Notes under the pieces: model-generated
What the model was told of the DNA's origin: nothing
Database searches by the model: none
What the model saw: only the letters and a program-made list of their open reading frames with translations
In this document: in pieces, positions 1-8,633 of the stretch
Numbering within the stretch: position 1 is the first letter of the stretch
Layout of the letters: each line of letters starts with the position of its first letter
From: DATBVX01 sp963724625
Lineage (GTDB): Bacteria; Pseudomonadota; Gammaproteobacteria; Steroidobacterales; Steroidobacteraceae
Length of the DNA stretch: 64,000 bases
Direction of reading: 5' to 3'
Assembly (NCBI GenBank): GCA_963724625.1
Contig: CAVRVO010000005.1
Location: 155,512 to 219,511 of the forward strand
Translations under genes and position numbers: made by a program

Positions 1-345
1 ATGATCGTGAATTCCGCGCAGGCCTTCTGGCGGGCGCGAAGACGTGGCAACGGCAGCTGGCAGGACCTGCACCGCATACGTATCCACGCCAAATCGCACC
101 GTTACGTCGTGGATGCGCTTGCGCCACTGGTTGATCTCGATGCGCGGCAGTTCAGTGTTACGGCGCGCACCATCCAGCATGGCATCGGTCGGCATCTCGA
201 TGCGCGCGCTGCGCGCAAATGGCTGTCCTCGCACGAGGAACCGGTCAGCGCAACGCTCGCGAAGGATGCGGCGCAGTGGCTGCGCAACGCAGGACGCAGG
301 TCCCTCAAGGAAGCAAAGCGCGGCTTGCGTTCGTGGTCTGCCTGA
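1..345 (+). CDS. CHAD-domain protein, C-terminal part
   Basis: The reading frame is open to the left edge and ends just before the convergent VIT gene, so this is probably only the C-terminal part of a longer protein. The segment LHRIRIHAKSHRYVVD at about residues 23-38 has the conserved His, Arg and Lys pattern of a CHAD helical repeat (conserved histidine alpha-helical domain). CHAD proteins bind polyphosphate or other anionic polymers through basic surfaces, and the rest of this fragment is also rich in Arg and Lys. Whether a CYTH triphosphatase domain lies upstream cannot be seen. The ATG at position 1 is a chance edge codon or internal Met. Confidence 0.65.
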   Translation: MIVNSAQAFWRARRRGNGSWQDLHRIRIHAKSHRYVVDALAPLVDLDARQFSVTARTIQHGIGRHLDARAARKWLSSHEEPVSATLAKDAAQWLRNAGRRSLKEAKRGLRSWSA

Positions 346-348
346 GCG

Positions 349-1374
349 TCAGCCGATCATTACGCCGAGACCGCGGCCGATCAGCCAGGTTACAAGCGCC
401 GCACCACTGCCGATCAGCACCATGCGCGCACCGTTGCGCCACGCGCTTCGTCCCGTGAACAGGCTGATCGCCATCCCCACTGCGAACAGGCCAACTGCGC
501 TCAATGCCGCAGCGATGAACAGGCCCCGTTGACCGGAATACCCGACGAGGAAAGGGAGCAGTGGGAGGATCGCCCCCGCGGCGAAAGAGACGAACGATGA
601 AATGGCGGCGCCCCAGGGCGATGCCAGATCATCCGCGTTGATTCCGAGCTCTTCGCGCGCGAGCGTCTGCAGAGCCTGCTCCGGATCCGCCATGATCTGG
701 CGGCTCGCTTCACGAGCACGGTCGAGCTCCATGCCGCGTGCGTTGTAGATCAGTGCGAGTTCCTCGGCTTCCTCTTCCGGGTATTCCGCCAGCTCGTCGC
801 GCTCCAGCCCGATTTGATATTCGTACATCTCGCGCTGCGAGCGCACGGAGACGTACTCGCCCGCGGCCATCGACAATGCACCGGCGAGCAGCCCCGCGAC
901 GCCAGCCGGCAGGATGAGCTCGCTCGCTACGCCGCTACCCGCCACGCCCATGATCAGGCTCACGTTCGAAACCAGCCCGTCATTCACCCCGAACACCGCC
1001 GCACGCAGATTGCTGCCGGAGATGCGCCGATGCCGCACGCCGATCTGTTCGACCGAAGTCGGCATCGGATGACCGGGCAGAGGCGGGAGGTCGTAGACGG
1101 ACAGGCCGCGCAATTTCATCGCGGCGAGTGCCGGCTTGATGGGTCGCGGGCCGACCCAGCGCAGAAGTCTCCCGACGACGCGCGCACGCAGCGTCGGCAC
1201 AAAGAGTTTCGGCGCGTCGCCGTGCGCCGCCCAGCGCAGCGCTTGCCGCTCCGCGGCTTCGGCCAATGAATTGAACAGTTGCTGTTTGCGGGGATCGGGC
1301 TCGTGCTCGGCAACCCGCCGGTAGAGCCACGCGGATTCGCGCTCGTGAAACCAGTTCTCGCGGTGGGCGGTCAA
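349..1374 (-). CDS. VIT1/CCC1-family transporter with N-terminal ferritin-like domain
   Basis: About 341 residues. Residues 1-60 form a ferritin/rubrerythrin-like helical segment with metal-ligand-type residues (WFHERESAWLYRRVAEHE, then LAEAAERQ). Residues from about 120 carry the VIT1/CCC1 membrane domain, recognisable by NLRAAVFGVNDGLVSN and by hydrophobic helices to the C-terminus, with the acidic cytosolic segment between. The family moves Fe(II) or Mn(II) out of the cytosol, and the ferritin-like part is thought to sense or deliver metal. The start shown is TTG; no ATG precedes it before the in-frame stop of the upstream gene, and CTG codons just upstream are alternatives. It lies 21 bp downstream of the acidic-tail protein and is likely cotranscribed with it. 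Confidence 0.85.
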   Translation of the reverse strand: MTAHRENWFHERESAWLYRRVAEHEPDPRKQQLFNSLAEAAERQALRWAAHGDAPKLFVPTLRARVVGRLLRWVGPRPIKPALAAMKLRGLSVYDLPPLPGHPMPTSVEQIGVRHRRISGSNLRAAVFGVNDGLVSNVSLIMGVAGSGVASELILPAGVAGLLAGALSMAAGEYVSVRSQREMYEYQIGLERDELAEYPEEEAEELALIYNARGMELDRAREASRQIMADPEQALQTLAREELGINADDLASPWGAAISSFVSFAAGAILPLLPFLVGYSGQRGLFIAAALSAVGLFAVGMAISLFTGRSAWRNGARMVLIGSGAALVTWLIGRGLGVMIG

Positions 1375-1395
1375 CAGCCGCTTCAGGAGGTGAGG

Positions 1396-1737
1396 TCAGT
1401 AACTGTCTTGCTCGTCTTCGTCTTCGTCCAGATCGTCGTCATCATCATCTTCGTCGTCATCATCCCAATCGTCATCGTCCTCATCATCCTCTTCTTCTTC
1501 CTCTTCCTCTTCGTCTTTCTCGCCCGCGCCCTCGGATCCGGACCAACCCTCCGGCTCGTCCACTTTCTCCAGGTCCATTTCTGCCCAGGTTTCCAAGTCG
1601 ATCTCCTCTATGTCGCCATCGAGGTATTGAATCTCGATGAGTTCCGAGTCTTCATCGACGCTCAGCACCTGGAAGGTCTCCTCTTCCTCGGCGTTCTCAT
1701 ACCATTGGCCCGGGACGGGATCGTAATCTCTGCCCAC
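1396..1737 (-). CDS. small acidic-tail protein (DUF6763-like)
   Basis: About 113 residues. The N-terminal 60 residues form a compact domain (PVPGQWYEN, then FQVLSVDEDSELIEIQYLDG) like the small gammaproteobacterial proteins I remember as DUF6763; that family name is from memory. The C-terminal 45 residues are almost only Asp and Glu. I place the start at the GTG at 1737 because GAGGTG lies six bases upstream; an earlier in-frame GTG at 1761 has no such site. The gene lies directly upstream of the ferritin-VIT transporter. A poly-acidic tail beside a divalent metal exporter suggests low-affinity metal binding, but that is inference. Confidence 0.6.
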   Translation of the reverse strand: MGRDYDPVPGQWYENAEEEETFQVLSVDEDSELIEIQYLDGDIEEIDLETWAEMDLEKVDEPEGWSGSEGAGEKDEEEEEEEEDDEDDDDWDDDDEDDDDDDLDEDEDEQDSY

Positions 1738-1931
1738 GAAACACACCTCGAAGAGACACACGGCGCGACCGGCCGGGGGAGTGTATGGTGTTGCGTGCAG
1801 TCAGGCAATTGGCGCTCGCGCCTGTGCCACGCCGCATCTGCTCCCTAGCAATCTGTGTACCGTCCGACTCAAAATTGCACCGCCCCTGTGGGGAAATTTC
1901 AGGCGCACGCGCGCGCCGATGCAGGACATCG

Positions 1932-3186
1932 ATGGTTGATGAACTGAATTTGCGGGGACTGGCGGTCGCGTTCGGTGTCGGATTGTTGATCGGCATCGAA
2001 CGCGAAAAGAGCAAGGGCTCCGGCCCAGGCCGCGGCCCTGCGGGCGTTCGCACGTTTACGCTCGCCTCGCTCATGGGTGCGTTGGGCCAGCTGGCGGCCG
2101 GCACGCCAGGTCTCATCGCGGCGGTCGGCGCAACCACTGTGCTCGCGGCAATTGCGTACTGGCGCAGCCCGAGCGATGACCGTGGCATCACCACAGAGGT
2201 GGCGCTGATTCTGACGTCGCTGCTCGGCGGGGTGGCGCTGCGTTGGCCGAGTGTCGCCGCAGGGCTCGGTGTCCTGACGGCACTGGTCCTGTTGGCTCGC
2301 AGCCGCTTGCATGAGTTCATCCAGGACAAGCTCACCGAACGCGAGATTGCGGATGGGTTACTGCTTGCTGCGGCGGCGGTCGTGGTGCTGCCGATCTTCC
2401 CTAATCACGCCGTCGATCCTTACGGGGTTCTGAACCCACGCGTCATCTGGACGCTGGTCGTCGTGGTCATGTTCATCAACGCCGGTGGATATGTCGCCCT
2501 GCGCACATTGGGTCCCGCTCGCGGCCTCGCTCTTTCCGGATTCGCCGGCGGCTTCGTCTCCAGCACTGCCACCATCGGCGTCATGGGTGCGCGCAGCAAG
2601 GCGGAGCCCGCTCTCAGCGGCGCGGCGACGGCGGGCGCGGTCCTGTCCTCGGTTGCCACCATCGTGGAGCTCGCGATCGTGATCTTCGTGACCAATCGGA
2701 AGCTCCTCGGTCAGTTGTGGCCGGCGTTGCTGGGCGCCGGTCTGGCCGCGCTCCTTTATGGTGCGGCCTACTCGGTTCGCGCAGTCAAGGCAACGAAGGC
2801 GGAGAAAATCTCCTACGGGCGGGCATTCGAGTTGCGCGTCGCGCTCATCTTTGCGGTCGCGGTGACCCTGATCTCACTGCTGTCGGCGATACTGGCGCAT
2901 AGCCTGGGCAGTGTGGGCGCCGTCGTCGGCATCGGGCTCGCCGGATTTGCTGACTCTCATTCCGCCGCAGCCTCGGCGGCGAATCTCGCGGTCAATGAAA
3001 CCATCTCGGAACGTCTCGCGTGTCTCGCGATATTGCTGGCTTTCTCGACCAACCAGGTGAGCAAGAGCGGTCGTGGCATGGACGACTGGCGGCCGGAGCT
3101 TCGCATTGCGCATCATTGCCGGCCTGCTGTTGATGTTTGCAGGTCTCGCCATCGGCACGTTTGCGAGCGGTCTGCTCCCGGTTTGA
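1932..3186 (+). CDS. MgtC/SapB-DUF4010 membrane protein (frameshifted near 3065)
   Basis: About 417 residues when the frameshift is repaired. The start is ATG 1932, giving LNLRGLAVAFGVGLLIGIE, the typical MgtC/SapB first helix with a GLLIGIERE motif. Residues to about 135 are the MgtC-like part and the rest is the DUF4010 multi-helix region, including a GFADSHSAAAS segment. After FSTNQVSK (about 3065) the annotated frame turns hydrophilic and runs on over the proB start. The next frame from 3067 reads VVAWTTGGRSFALRIIAGL and stops at 3184-3186 with a normal hydrophobic end. One extra base around 3063-3067 explains this. Function of the family is unknown; it is a probable inner-membrane transporter or regulator. 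Confidence 0.8.
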
Positions 3187-3247
3187 CGCCGCGAGACGAC
3201 GGCTGCACGCCTGCCGCCGAATTGCGGCTCACGTATAGTGTTGCGCC

Positions 3248-4435
3248 ATGTCGGCCTCGGAGCGCAAAGAAGCCGCCCGCCTCCTGACCCAGGCGCGGCG
3301 CATCGTCGTCAAAGTCGGCTCGACGCTCCTCGTGGAGCAGGCGAGCGGTCGTCTCAATCGCGCCTGGCTCGAATCGCTGGCCGAGGATGCCGCACGGGCG
3401 CGCCAACGCGGACAGGACCTCGTCATCGTTTCTTCGGGCGCGATCGCGCTCGGGCGCCGGCATCTCGGCTTGCCCGAGGGCAAGCTGCGCCTCGAGGAAA
3501 GCCAGGCGGCCGCGGCGGTCGGCCAGATCCGGCTCGCGCACGCCTGGAAGGAAGTGCTCGAGCAACACGACCTCGTCGTATCCCAGGTGCTGCTGACCTT
3601 CGATGACACCGAGATCCGGCGCCGCTATCTCAACGCGCGCAGCACCCTCAACACGTTGCTGCGACTTGGAGCGGTGCCGGTCATTAACGAGAACGATACC
3701 GTGGCGACGGCAGAGATTCGTTACGGCGACAACGATCGGCTCGCGGGGCGTGTCGCACAGACGATCAGCGCCGACTGCCTGGTGCTGCTCTCGGATGTCG
3801 ACGGACTGTACACCGCTGATCCGCGCAAGAATCCAAAGGCCGAATTCGTCAACAAGGTGTTGCAGATCACGCCGCAGATCGAGGCAATGGCGGGCGGCGT
3901 CGGCTCGCAGGCCGGCAGTGGCGGCATGGCGACGAAACTGGCCGCAGCGCGCATCGCACTCAACGCTGGCTGCACGATGTGCATCGCGAACGGGCATGCG
4001 TTGCATCCGCTGCGGCGGATCGAAGAGGGCGCGCGCTGCACCTGGTTTCTGTCGGGCTCTTCACCCACCAGCGTGCGTAAGCAGTGGATCGCGGGCACGC
4101 TGCGACCCGCCGGCGCGCTCACTGTCGATGCCGGCGCAGTGGCGGCGCTCGCGAGCGGCAAGAGCTTGCTGCCTGCTGGCGTGATCAAATCCCTGGGACG
4201 GTTCGAGCGCGGCGACACGGTGAGCGTGCTGGCACCGGACGGGAGCGAAGTGGCACGCGGCATCTGCGCCTATTCAGATACGGATGCGGCTCGCATCATG
4301 GGTCGTAAGAGTTCGGAGATCGAGACGATCCTGGGCTATCGGGGACGCGATGAGATGATCCATCGCGACGATCTGGTGTTGACCATCGAGGCGAATCCGT
4401 TCGAGATTCAGGCACAGCAGGAGCTGAAGTCCTGA
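3248..4435 (+). CDS. proB: glutamate 5-kinase
   Basis: Cytosolic enzyme that phosphorylates glutamate at the gamma-carboxyl with ATP, the first step of proline synthesis. The amino-acid-kinase domain shows VVKVGSTLL, SSGAIALG, NENDTVAT, DNDRLAG, LLSDVDGLYTADP and GGMATKLAAARIA. A C-terminal PUA domain follows from about residue 285, for 395 residues in all, slightly longer than the usual 365-380. No Shine-Dalgarno sequence precedes the ATG at 3248. A TATAGT hexamer at 3233-3238 sits about ten bases ahead of it, so a leaderless transcript is possible. proA follows after 18 bases, a standard proBA operon. Confidence 0.96.
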   Translation: MSASERKEAARLLTQARRIVVKVGSTLLVEQASGRLNRAWLESLAEDAARARQRGQDLVIVSSGAIALGRRHLGLPEGKLRLEESQAAAAVGQIRLAHAWKEVLEQHDLVVSQVLLTFDDTEIRRRYLNARSTLNTLLRLGAVPVINENDTVATAEIRYGDNDRLAGRVAQTISADCLVLLSDVDGLYTADPRKNPKAEFVNKVLQITPQIEAMAGGVGSQAGSGGMATKLAAARIALNAGCTMCIANGHALHPLRRIEEGARCTWFLSGSSPTSVRKQWIAGTLRPAGALTVDAGAVAALASGKSLLPAGVIKSLGRFERGDTVSVLAPDGSEVARGICAYSDTDAARIMGRKSSEIETILGYRGRDEMIHRDDLVLTIEANPFEIQAQQELKS

Positions 4436-4453
4436 CGAGCGGTCGAAGCGCGT

Positions 4454-5758
4454 ATGACCACGGAAGTAATCAACGCCGAAGATTCCGTTCCTGAGCAGTC
4501 GCTCGCGGAGTTGATGCAGGCGACCGGTCGTGCGGCTGTGGCCGCGGCACAGGTGCTGGCGCACGCACCCTCACGGCAAAAAGAGCACACGTTGCGTGCT
4601 GCCGCCGCTGCGATTCGCAAGCGCCGCTCGGAACTCGTAATCGCCAATCAGCATGATACTGAGACGGCCTCGCGCAAGGGCTTGCGCGGCGCGCTGCTCG
4701 ATCGGCTCAAGCTCACGGAGGAGGGCATCGAGACGATGGCCCTGGGGCTTGAAACCATCGCGGCATTTCCCGACCCGATTGGCACCGTACTCGCCGAATG
4801 GACGCGCCCCAACGGGCTGCGGATTCAGCGCGTGCGCGTGCCGCTCGGCGTGGTCGGCATGATCTACGAAAGTCGGCCGAACGTTACGGCAGACGCAGGC
4901 GCGTTGTGCCTGAAGGCCGGCAACGCAGTGATTCTGCGCGGCGGCTCGGAGAGCCAGCACTCGAATCAGGCCATTCATGCCTGTCTGCTCGATGGGTTGA
5001 ATGCGGCGGGGTTGCCTTCGAGCTCGATTCAACTCGTCGGTACCACCGATCGTGCCGCAGTCGGCTACATGCTGGCCAACATGTCGGCATTCATCGACGT
5101 ACTCGTGCCGCGCGGCGGCCCGAGCCTCGTCGCCCGCGTCCTGCAGGAAGCTCGAGTTCCTGTCATCGGGCATTTGGAAGGCAACTGTCACGTCTACGTC
5201 GACCGGGATGCCGATCTCGAGATGGCGCGCAGCATCGTGCTGAATGCGAAGTTGCGTCGGACCGGGGTGTGCGGCGCGGCCGAAACACTGCTGGTCGATC
5301 GCGCCTGTGCGGGCACACACCTCGAACCGATCGTGACCGCGCTCATGCAGGCCGGCTGTGAAGTACGTGGCGACGCGCCCGTGCAGAAGATCGATCCGCG
5401 TATCCGCCCGGCGACCGAGGAAGACTGGTTCATGGAGTATCTCGACGCGATCATCGCGGTGAAGGTTGTCGATGGCGTCGACGCGGCGGTCGCTCACATC
5501 CACAAGTACGGTTCCGCGCACACTGAGTCGATCGTGACCGGCAATCAACAGACTGCTGATCGCTTCCTGGCGCTGGTCGACAGCGCCATCGTGCTGCATA
5601 ACGCTTCGACGCAGTTTGCCGACGGTGGAGAGTTCGGCATGGGCGCCGAGATCGGCATTTCGACTGACAAGTTCCACGCCCGCGGCCCGGTCGGCGTGGA
5701 GCAGCTCACGAGCTACAAATACGTGGTGCGCGGCGACGGGCAGGTCAGGCGCCCCTGA
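4454..5758 (+). CDS. proA: gamma-glutamyl phosphate reductase
   Basis: Cytosolic NADPH-dependent reductase that converts gamma-glutamyl phosphate to glutamate 5-semialdehyde, the second step of proline synthesis. The 434-residue length is normal. It has the aldehyde-dehydrogenase-like fold motifs GVVGMIYESRPNVT, NAVILRGGSES and, around the catalytic cysteine, TGVCGAAETLLVDR, followed by the C-terminal EFGMGAEIGISTDKFHARGP. It lies directly behind proB and is certainly in the same operon. It converges on the molybdenum block, whose last gene ends 24 bases away; I see no strong terminator hairpin in that gap. Confidence 0.97.
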   Translation: MTTEVINAEDSVPEQSLAELMQATGRAAVAAAQVLAHAPSRQKEHTLRAAAAAIRKRRSELVIANQHDTETASRKGLRGALLDRLKLTEEGIETMALGLETIAAFPDPIGTVLAEWTRPNGLRIQRVRVPLGVVGMIYESRPNVTADAGALCLKAGNAVILRGGSESQHSNQAIHACLLDGLNAAGLPSSSIQLVGTTDRAAVGYMLANMSAFIDVLVPRGGPSLVARVLQEARVPVIGHLEGNCHVYVDRDADLEMARSIVLNAKLRRTGVCGAAETLLVDRACAGTHLEPIVTALMQAGCEVRGDAPVQKIDPRIRPATEEDWFMEYLDAIIAVKVVDGVDAAVAHIHKYGSAHTESIVTGNQQTADRFLALVDSAIVLHNASTQFADGGEFGMGAEIGISTDKFHARGPVGVEQLTSYKYVVRGDGQVRRP

Positions 5759-5782
5759 CGGCGCGAACAACCCCGATGTGAT

Positions 5783-7288
5783 TCAGAGCGCCGCGATGCC
5801 GCCGCGCAGGGAAAACACTCGCAGCAGGCCGTGACCTCGCAGCTCAGCGGCAGCCGCGCGGCTGCGTGCGCCACGAGCACACAAGAGCAGATAGCGTCGC
5901 TCGGGATCGAGCGCTGCGTGATCCTGCAACAGATGCTGCATCGGGATGTGCCGGCACCGATCATCCGGGGCCGGCTCGCGCGCCACCTCATTGTCGTCGC
6001 GGATATCGATGATCTCGTAGCCCGCACTCAGCGCATTGTCGAGTGAGCCGAAGGTCAACTCGAGATCGGCCGCAATACCCTCGGACGGGCGTGTCACATC
6101 GGTGATGAGCGTGCACTGTCGCCCGCGACAAGTCGCTGCGCGTGCCGCACGGATGCGCCGGGTCTCGAGCGTGGTGAGATCGATGATGAGCAGCTCGCTG
6201 CGCAGCTGACCCGGCAGCCCCAGCAGGATCTTAAGTGCTTCGACGGCTTGTAAGCTTCCGAACACGCCGGGCACCGGACCCAGGACGCCTGCTTCGGCAC
6301 AGTTACCGACGATACCGTCACGACTGGCATTGGGCCAAAGACAACGCAAGCAGGCGCTCTCTTCATCCGGGTGATAGGCCTGGAGCTGCCCTTCGTATTG
6401 ATAGACGCTCGCAAACACCGCTGGCTTGCCGGCCAGCACACACGCGTCGTTCAGCAGGAACTTGGTGGCGAAGTTGTCGCTGCAGTCGATAGTGAGGTCG
6501 TACTTCCCGACCAGCTGGCGTGCATTGCCGCTATCGAAACGCTCGGGATGAATGTCACAGCGCACGTCAGGGTTGAGCGCGTGCAGGCGTTCGGCCGCGA
6601 GCTGGGCCTTGGGCTTGCCGACGTCGGCCAGCGCGTAAAGCGGCTGGCGATGCAGATTGCTCGCTTCGAGCACATCGCCATCGACAATGCCGAGCGTCCC
6701 GACTCCGGCGCCCGCCAGATAGGAGAGCACCGGCACGCCCAGTCCACCGGCACCGATCACCAGTACGCGGCTCGCCTGCAACCGCGCCTGGCCCGTGGCG
6801 CCGACTTCCTTCAGCGCAATCTGACGTGAGTAATCCGGCCGACGCTCCTCTTCATGTTGGTGGGTTGCGCAACGCTCGCAATTGACCCAGCCCGAGTCGC
6901 CATCCCGGTAATGCTCCTTCTTCCAGATCGGCACCCGGTGCTTCACTTCATCGATGATGTAGCGGCACGCAGCGAACGCCTCGTCGCGGTGCGGCGCGCT
7001 CACGCCGACCCACACCGCGAGCTCGCCAATGGCGAGTGGTCCGATCCGATGCACGCACGCCGCCCGCAGAATCGGAAAGCGCTGGCGCGCTTCCTCGACG
7101 ATACGTTCACCTTCCTTCACGGCGAGGGCCTCGAAGGCTTCATATTCGAGGCGCGCGACCACCTGGCCCTCATTGTGATTGCGCACCCAGCCCTCGAAGG
7201 CCGCAAAGCCCCCTGCTGCAGGATCGGCCAGCGACTCGCGTAATGCCGCGGTGTCGAAAGGAGCGCTGCTGAATCGGAACGCGCTCAT
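5783..7288 (-). CDS. MoaE-MoeB-rhodanese trifunctional fusion
   Basis: About 501 residues with three domains in order. Residues 1-140 are MoaE, the large subunit of molybdopterin synthase, with VKHRVPIWKKEHY carrying the catalytic lysines. Residues 165-400 are a MoeB/ThiF-type adenylyltransferase, YSRQIALKEVG, then VIGAGGLGVPVLSYLAGAG for ATP, CLRC for zinc, and CAEAGVLGPVPGVFGSLQ. The second zinc pair is atypical (TCRGRQC). Residues 410-501 are a rhodanese with active-site LLLCARGARSR. The start ATG 7288 overlaps the stop of the MobA-MoaD gene (ATGA), which suggests coupled translation. MoeB-rhodanese fusion resembles eukaryotic MOCS3; adding MoaE puts sulfur activation and synthase on one chain. 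Confidence 0.9.
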   Translation of the reverse strand: MSAFRFSSAPFDTAALRESLADPAAGGFAAFEGWVRNHNEGQVVARLEYEAFEALAVKEGERIVEEARQRFPILRAACVHRIGPLAIGELAVWVGVSAPHRDEAFAACRYIIDEVKHRVPIWKKEHYRDGDSGWVNCERCATHQHEEERRPDYSRQIALKEVGATGQARLQASRVLVIGAGGLGVPVLSYLAGAGVGTLGIVDGDVLEASNLHRQPLYALADVGKPKAQLAAERLHALNPDVRCDIHPERFDSGNARQLVGKYDLTIDCSDNFATKFLLNDACVLAGKPAVFASVYQYEGQLQAYHPDEESACLRCLWPNASRDGIVGNCAEAGVLGPVPGVFGSLQAVEALKILLGLPGQLRSELLIIDLTTLETRRIRAARAATCRGRQCTLITDVTRPSEGIAADLELTFGSLDNALSAGYEIIDIRDDNEVAREPAPDDRCRHIPMQHLLQDHAALDPERRYLLLCARGARSRAAAAELRGHGLLRVFSLRGGIAAL

Positions 7289-8133
7289 CCACCCGCCACC
7301 GGTGGAATGAACACCACCGAATCGCGATCGCGCAGCGGTGCCGACCAATCGGCGAACTCCGAGTTCACGGCGACCTTGAGTTGCTCGCGCGTCAGCGCGA
7401 AGGGGTAGCGGCGGCTGAGCTCGGCGTAGAGCTCTGCAGGCGTCGCTGCCGCGGTGACGAGCTCTTCTTCATTGCGGCCGGCCCGCTCGCGCATCACCGC
7501 GTAGTACTGCACATGCAGTGTCCGCGTGGTGGGAAGCGCTGCGCCAACGGGATGCCCGGTGGCGGCGCGGTATTCATCCGGCGTATTGGCGTTGTCGAGC
7601 CAACGACGATCGAGTTGATCGAGCAATTTAACGTCGGACTGGGTCAGGAATTTTCTCGGGCAGTGCTTGCCCGCCTGAACATATGCGCTGATGGCAGTGC
7701 GGCTCGCCGGCTCATAGATGGCGCACAATGGCTCGGGCAAACCGTCGTGAGTGCTGCGAAACGCCGTCGCCAGTCGCGATGGGTCGCGATTCGCCAGCAG
7801 GTAGGCAAGCGTGGCGCGACTCAGGTATGGAAGATCGCAGGCCAACACCAGCCATGCCACGTCCGGATGAGCTGCCTGTGCCGCGGCGATGCCGGCGATC
7901 GGACCCCGGCCTTCGAGCTGATCGACGATCTGCGGTAGAGCAGCTCGCACCGGATCATTAGCCTGGTCGGCGCGCACAGAGATGAAGGTGCGCTGGCAAA
8001 GCTGGTCGAGCAGCTCCCAGCTCCATTGCAATTGCGGCTTGCCGTGATAGCTGAGTGCAGCCTTGTCGCGCAGCATTCTCGTGCTCGCACCGCCGGCGAG
8101 CACCAGACCGTAGATAGAGGCGTTAAGGGCCAC
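7285..8133 (-). CDS. MobA-MoaD fusion
   Basis: About 282 residues. Residues 1-195 are MobA-like (molybdenum cofactor guanylyltransferase): LVLAGGASTRMLRDKAAL, GRGPIAGIAAA, LACDLPYLS and NTPDEY. The usual Gly after RM is Leu here. Residues 205-282 are MoaD, the ubiquitin-like sulfur carrier of molybdopterin synthase, ending in VVFIPPVAGG. The terminal Gly-Gly is the last pair of residues, as required for adenylation and thiocarboxylation by MoeB, so the fusion keeps MoaD functional. The gene sits 11 bases after moaC and overlaps the start of the MoaE-MoeB-rhodanese gene by four bases. Its partner domains, MoaE and MoeB, are both on the next polypeptide. Confidence 0.9.
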   Translation of the reverse strand: MALNASIYGLVLAGGASTRMLRDKAALSYHGKPQLQWSWELLDQLCQRTFISVRADQANDPVRAALPQIVDQLEGRGPIAGIAAAQAAHPDVAWLVLACDLPYLSRATLAYLLANRDPSRLATAFRSTHDGLPEPLCAIYEPASRTAISAYVQAGKHCPRKFLTQSDVKLLDQLDRRWLDNANTPDEYRAATGHPVGAALPTTRTLHVQYYAVMRERAGRNEEELVTAAATPAELYAELSRRYPFALTREQLKVAVNSEFADWSAPLRDRDSVVFIPPVAGG

Positions 8134-8144
8134 GGGTGGTGTGC

Positions 8145-8630
8145 CTACACGCTGAGCGGCCCGTCGTCCTTGCCGCTCTTGCCACCGTGCTTTTCGAGCA
8201 GGCGGATCTCACCGATCACGATGTCGTGCGACAGCGCTTTGCACATGTCGTAGATCGTCAACGCCGCGACCGACGCACCGGTGAGCGCTTCCATCTCGAC
8301 GCCGGTCTTGTGATGCACACTGACCGTGCATCGGATCAGGACGTCTGAGGGTCCGTCCATGCGGATCTCGATACGGCAATTCTCGATGCCGAGCGGGTGA
8401 CAAAAAGGAATCAGCTCGTGCGTGCGCTTGGCGGCCATGACACCGGCCACGATCGCAGTGTCGAACACCGGCCCCTTGGCGGTACGAAAACCAGCTCCAG
8501 CCAACGCCTCCGCCACGACGGGCGGCAGGCGCACGATGCTCTGGGCAACGGCGGTGCGGCGTGTCGCGACTTTGTCGCTGACATCGACCATGGTCGGTCG
8601 CCCGGCGGGATCGATATGCGAGAGCTTCAT
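8145..8630 (-). CDS. moaC: cyclic pyranopterin monophosphate synthase
   Basis: Cytosolic enzyme that turns the MoaA product into cyclic pyranopterin monophosphate, the first stable molybdenum cofactor intermediate. The 161-residue length is normal. Diagnostic motifs are MVDVSDKVATRRTAVA, the KRTHELIPFCHPL metal/substrate loop, and VHHKTGVEMEALTGASVAAL near the active site, with LSHDIVIGEIRLLEKHGGK at the end. The start ATG 8630 is three bases beyond the moaA Gly-Gly stop at 8634, so moaA and moaC are tightly coupled once the moaA frameshift is repaired. Confidence 0.96.
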   Translation of the reverse strand: MKLSHIDPAGRPTMVDVSDKVATRRTAVAQSIVRLPPVVAEALAGAGFRTAKGPVFDTAIVAGVMAAKRTHELIPFCHPLGIENCRIEIRMDGPSDVLIRCTVSVHHKTGVEMEALTGASVAALTIYDMCKALSHDIVIGEIRLLEKHGGKSGKDDGPLSV

Positions 8631-8633
8631 GTT

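Noticed and set aside
1279..1848. Val/Ile/Phe-rich frame resembling a membrane protein
   Set aside because: It is the complement of the Asp/Glu codon run (GAT/GAC/GAG) of the acidic-tail protein.
4571..5770. 399-codon minus-strand frame
   Set aside because: Antisense to proA; no family features.
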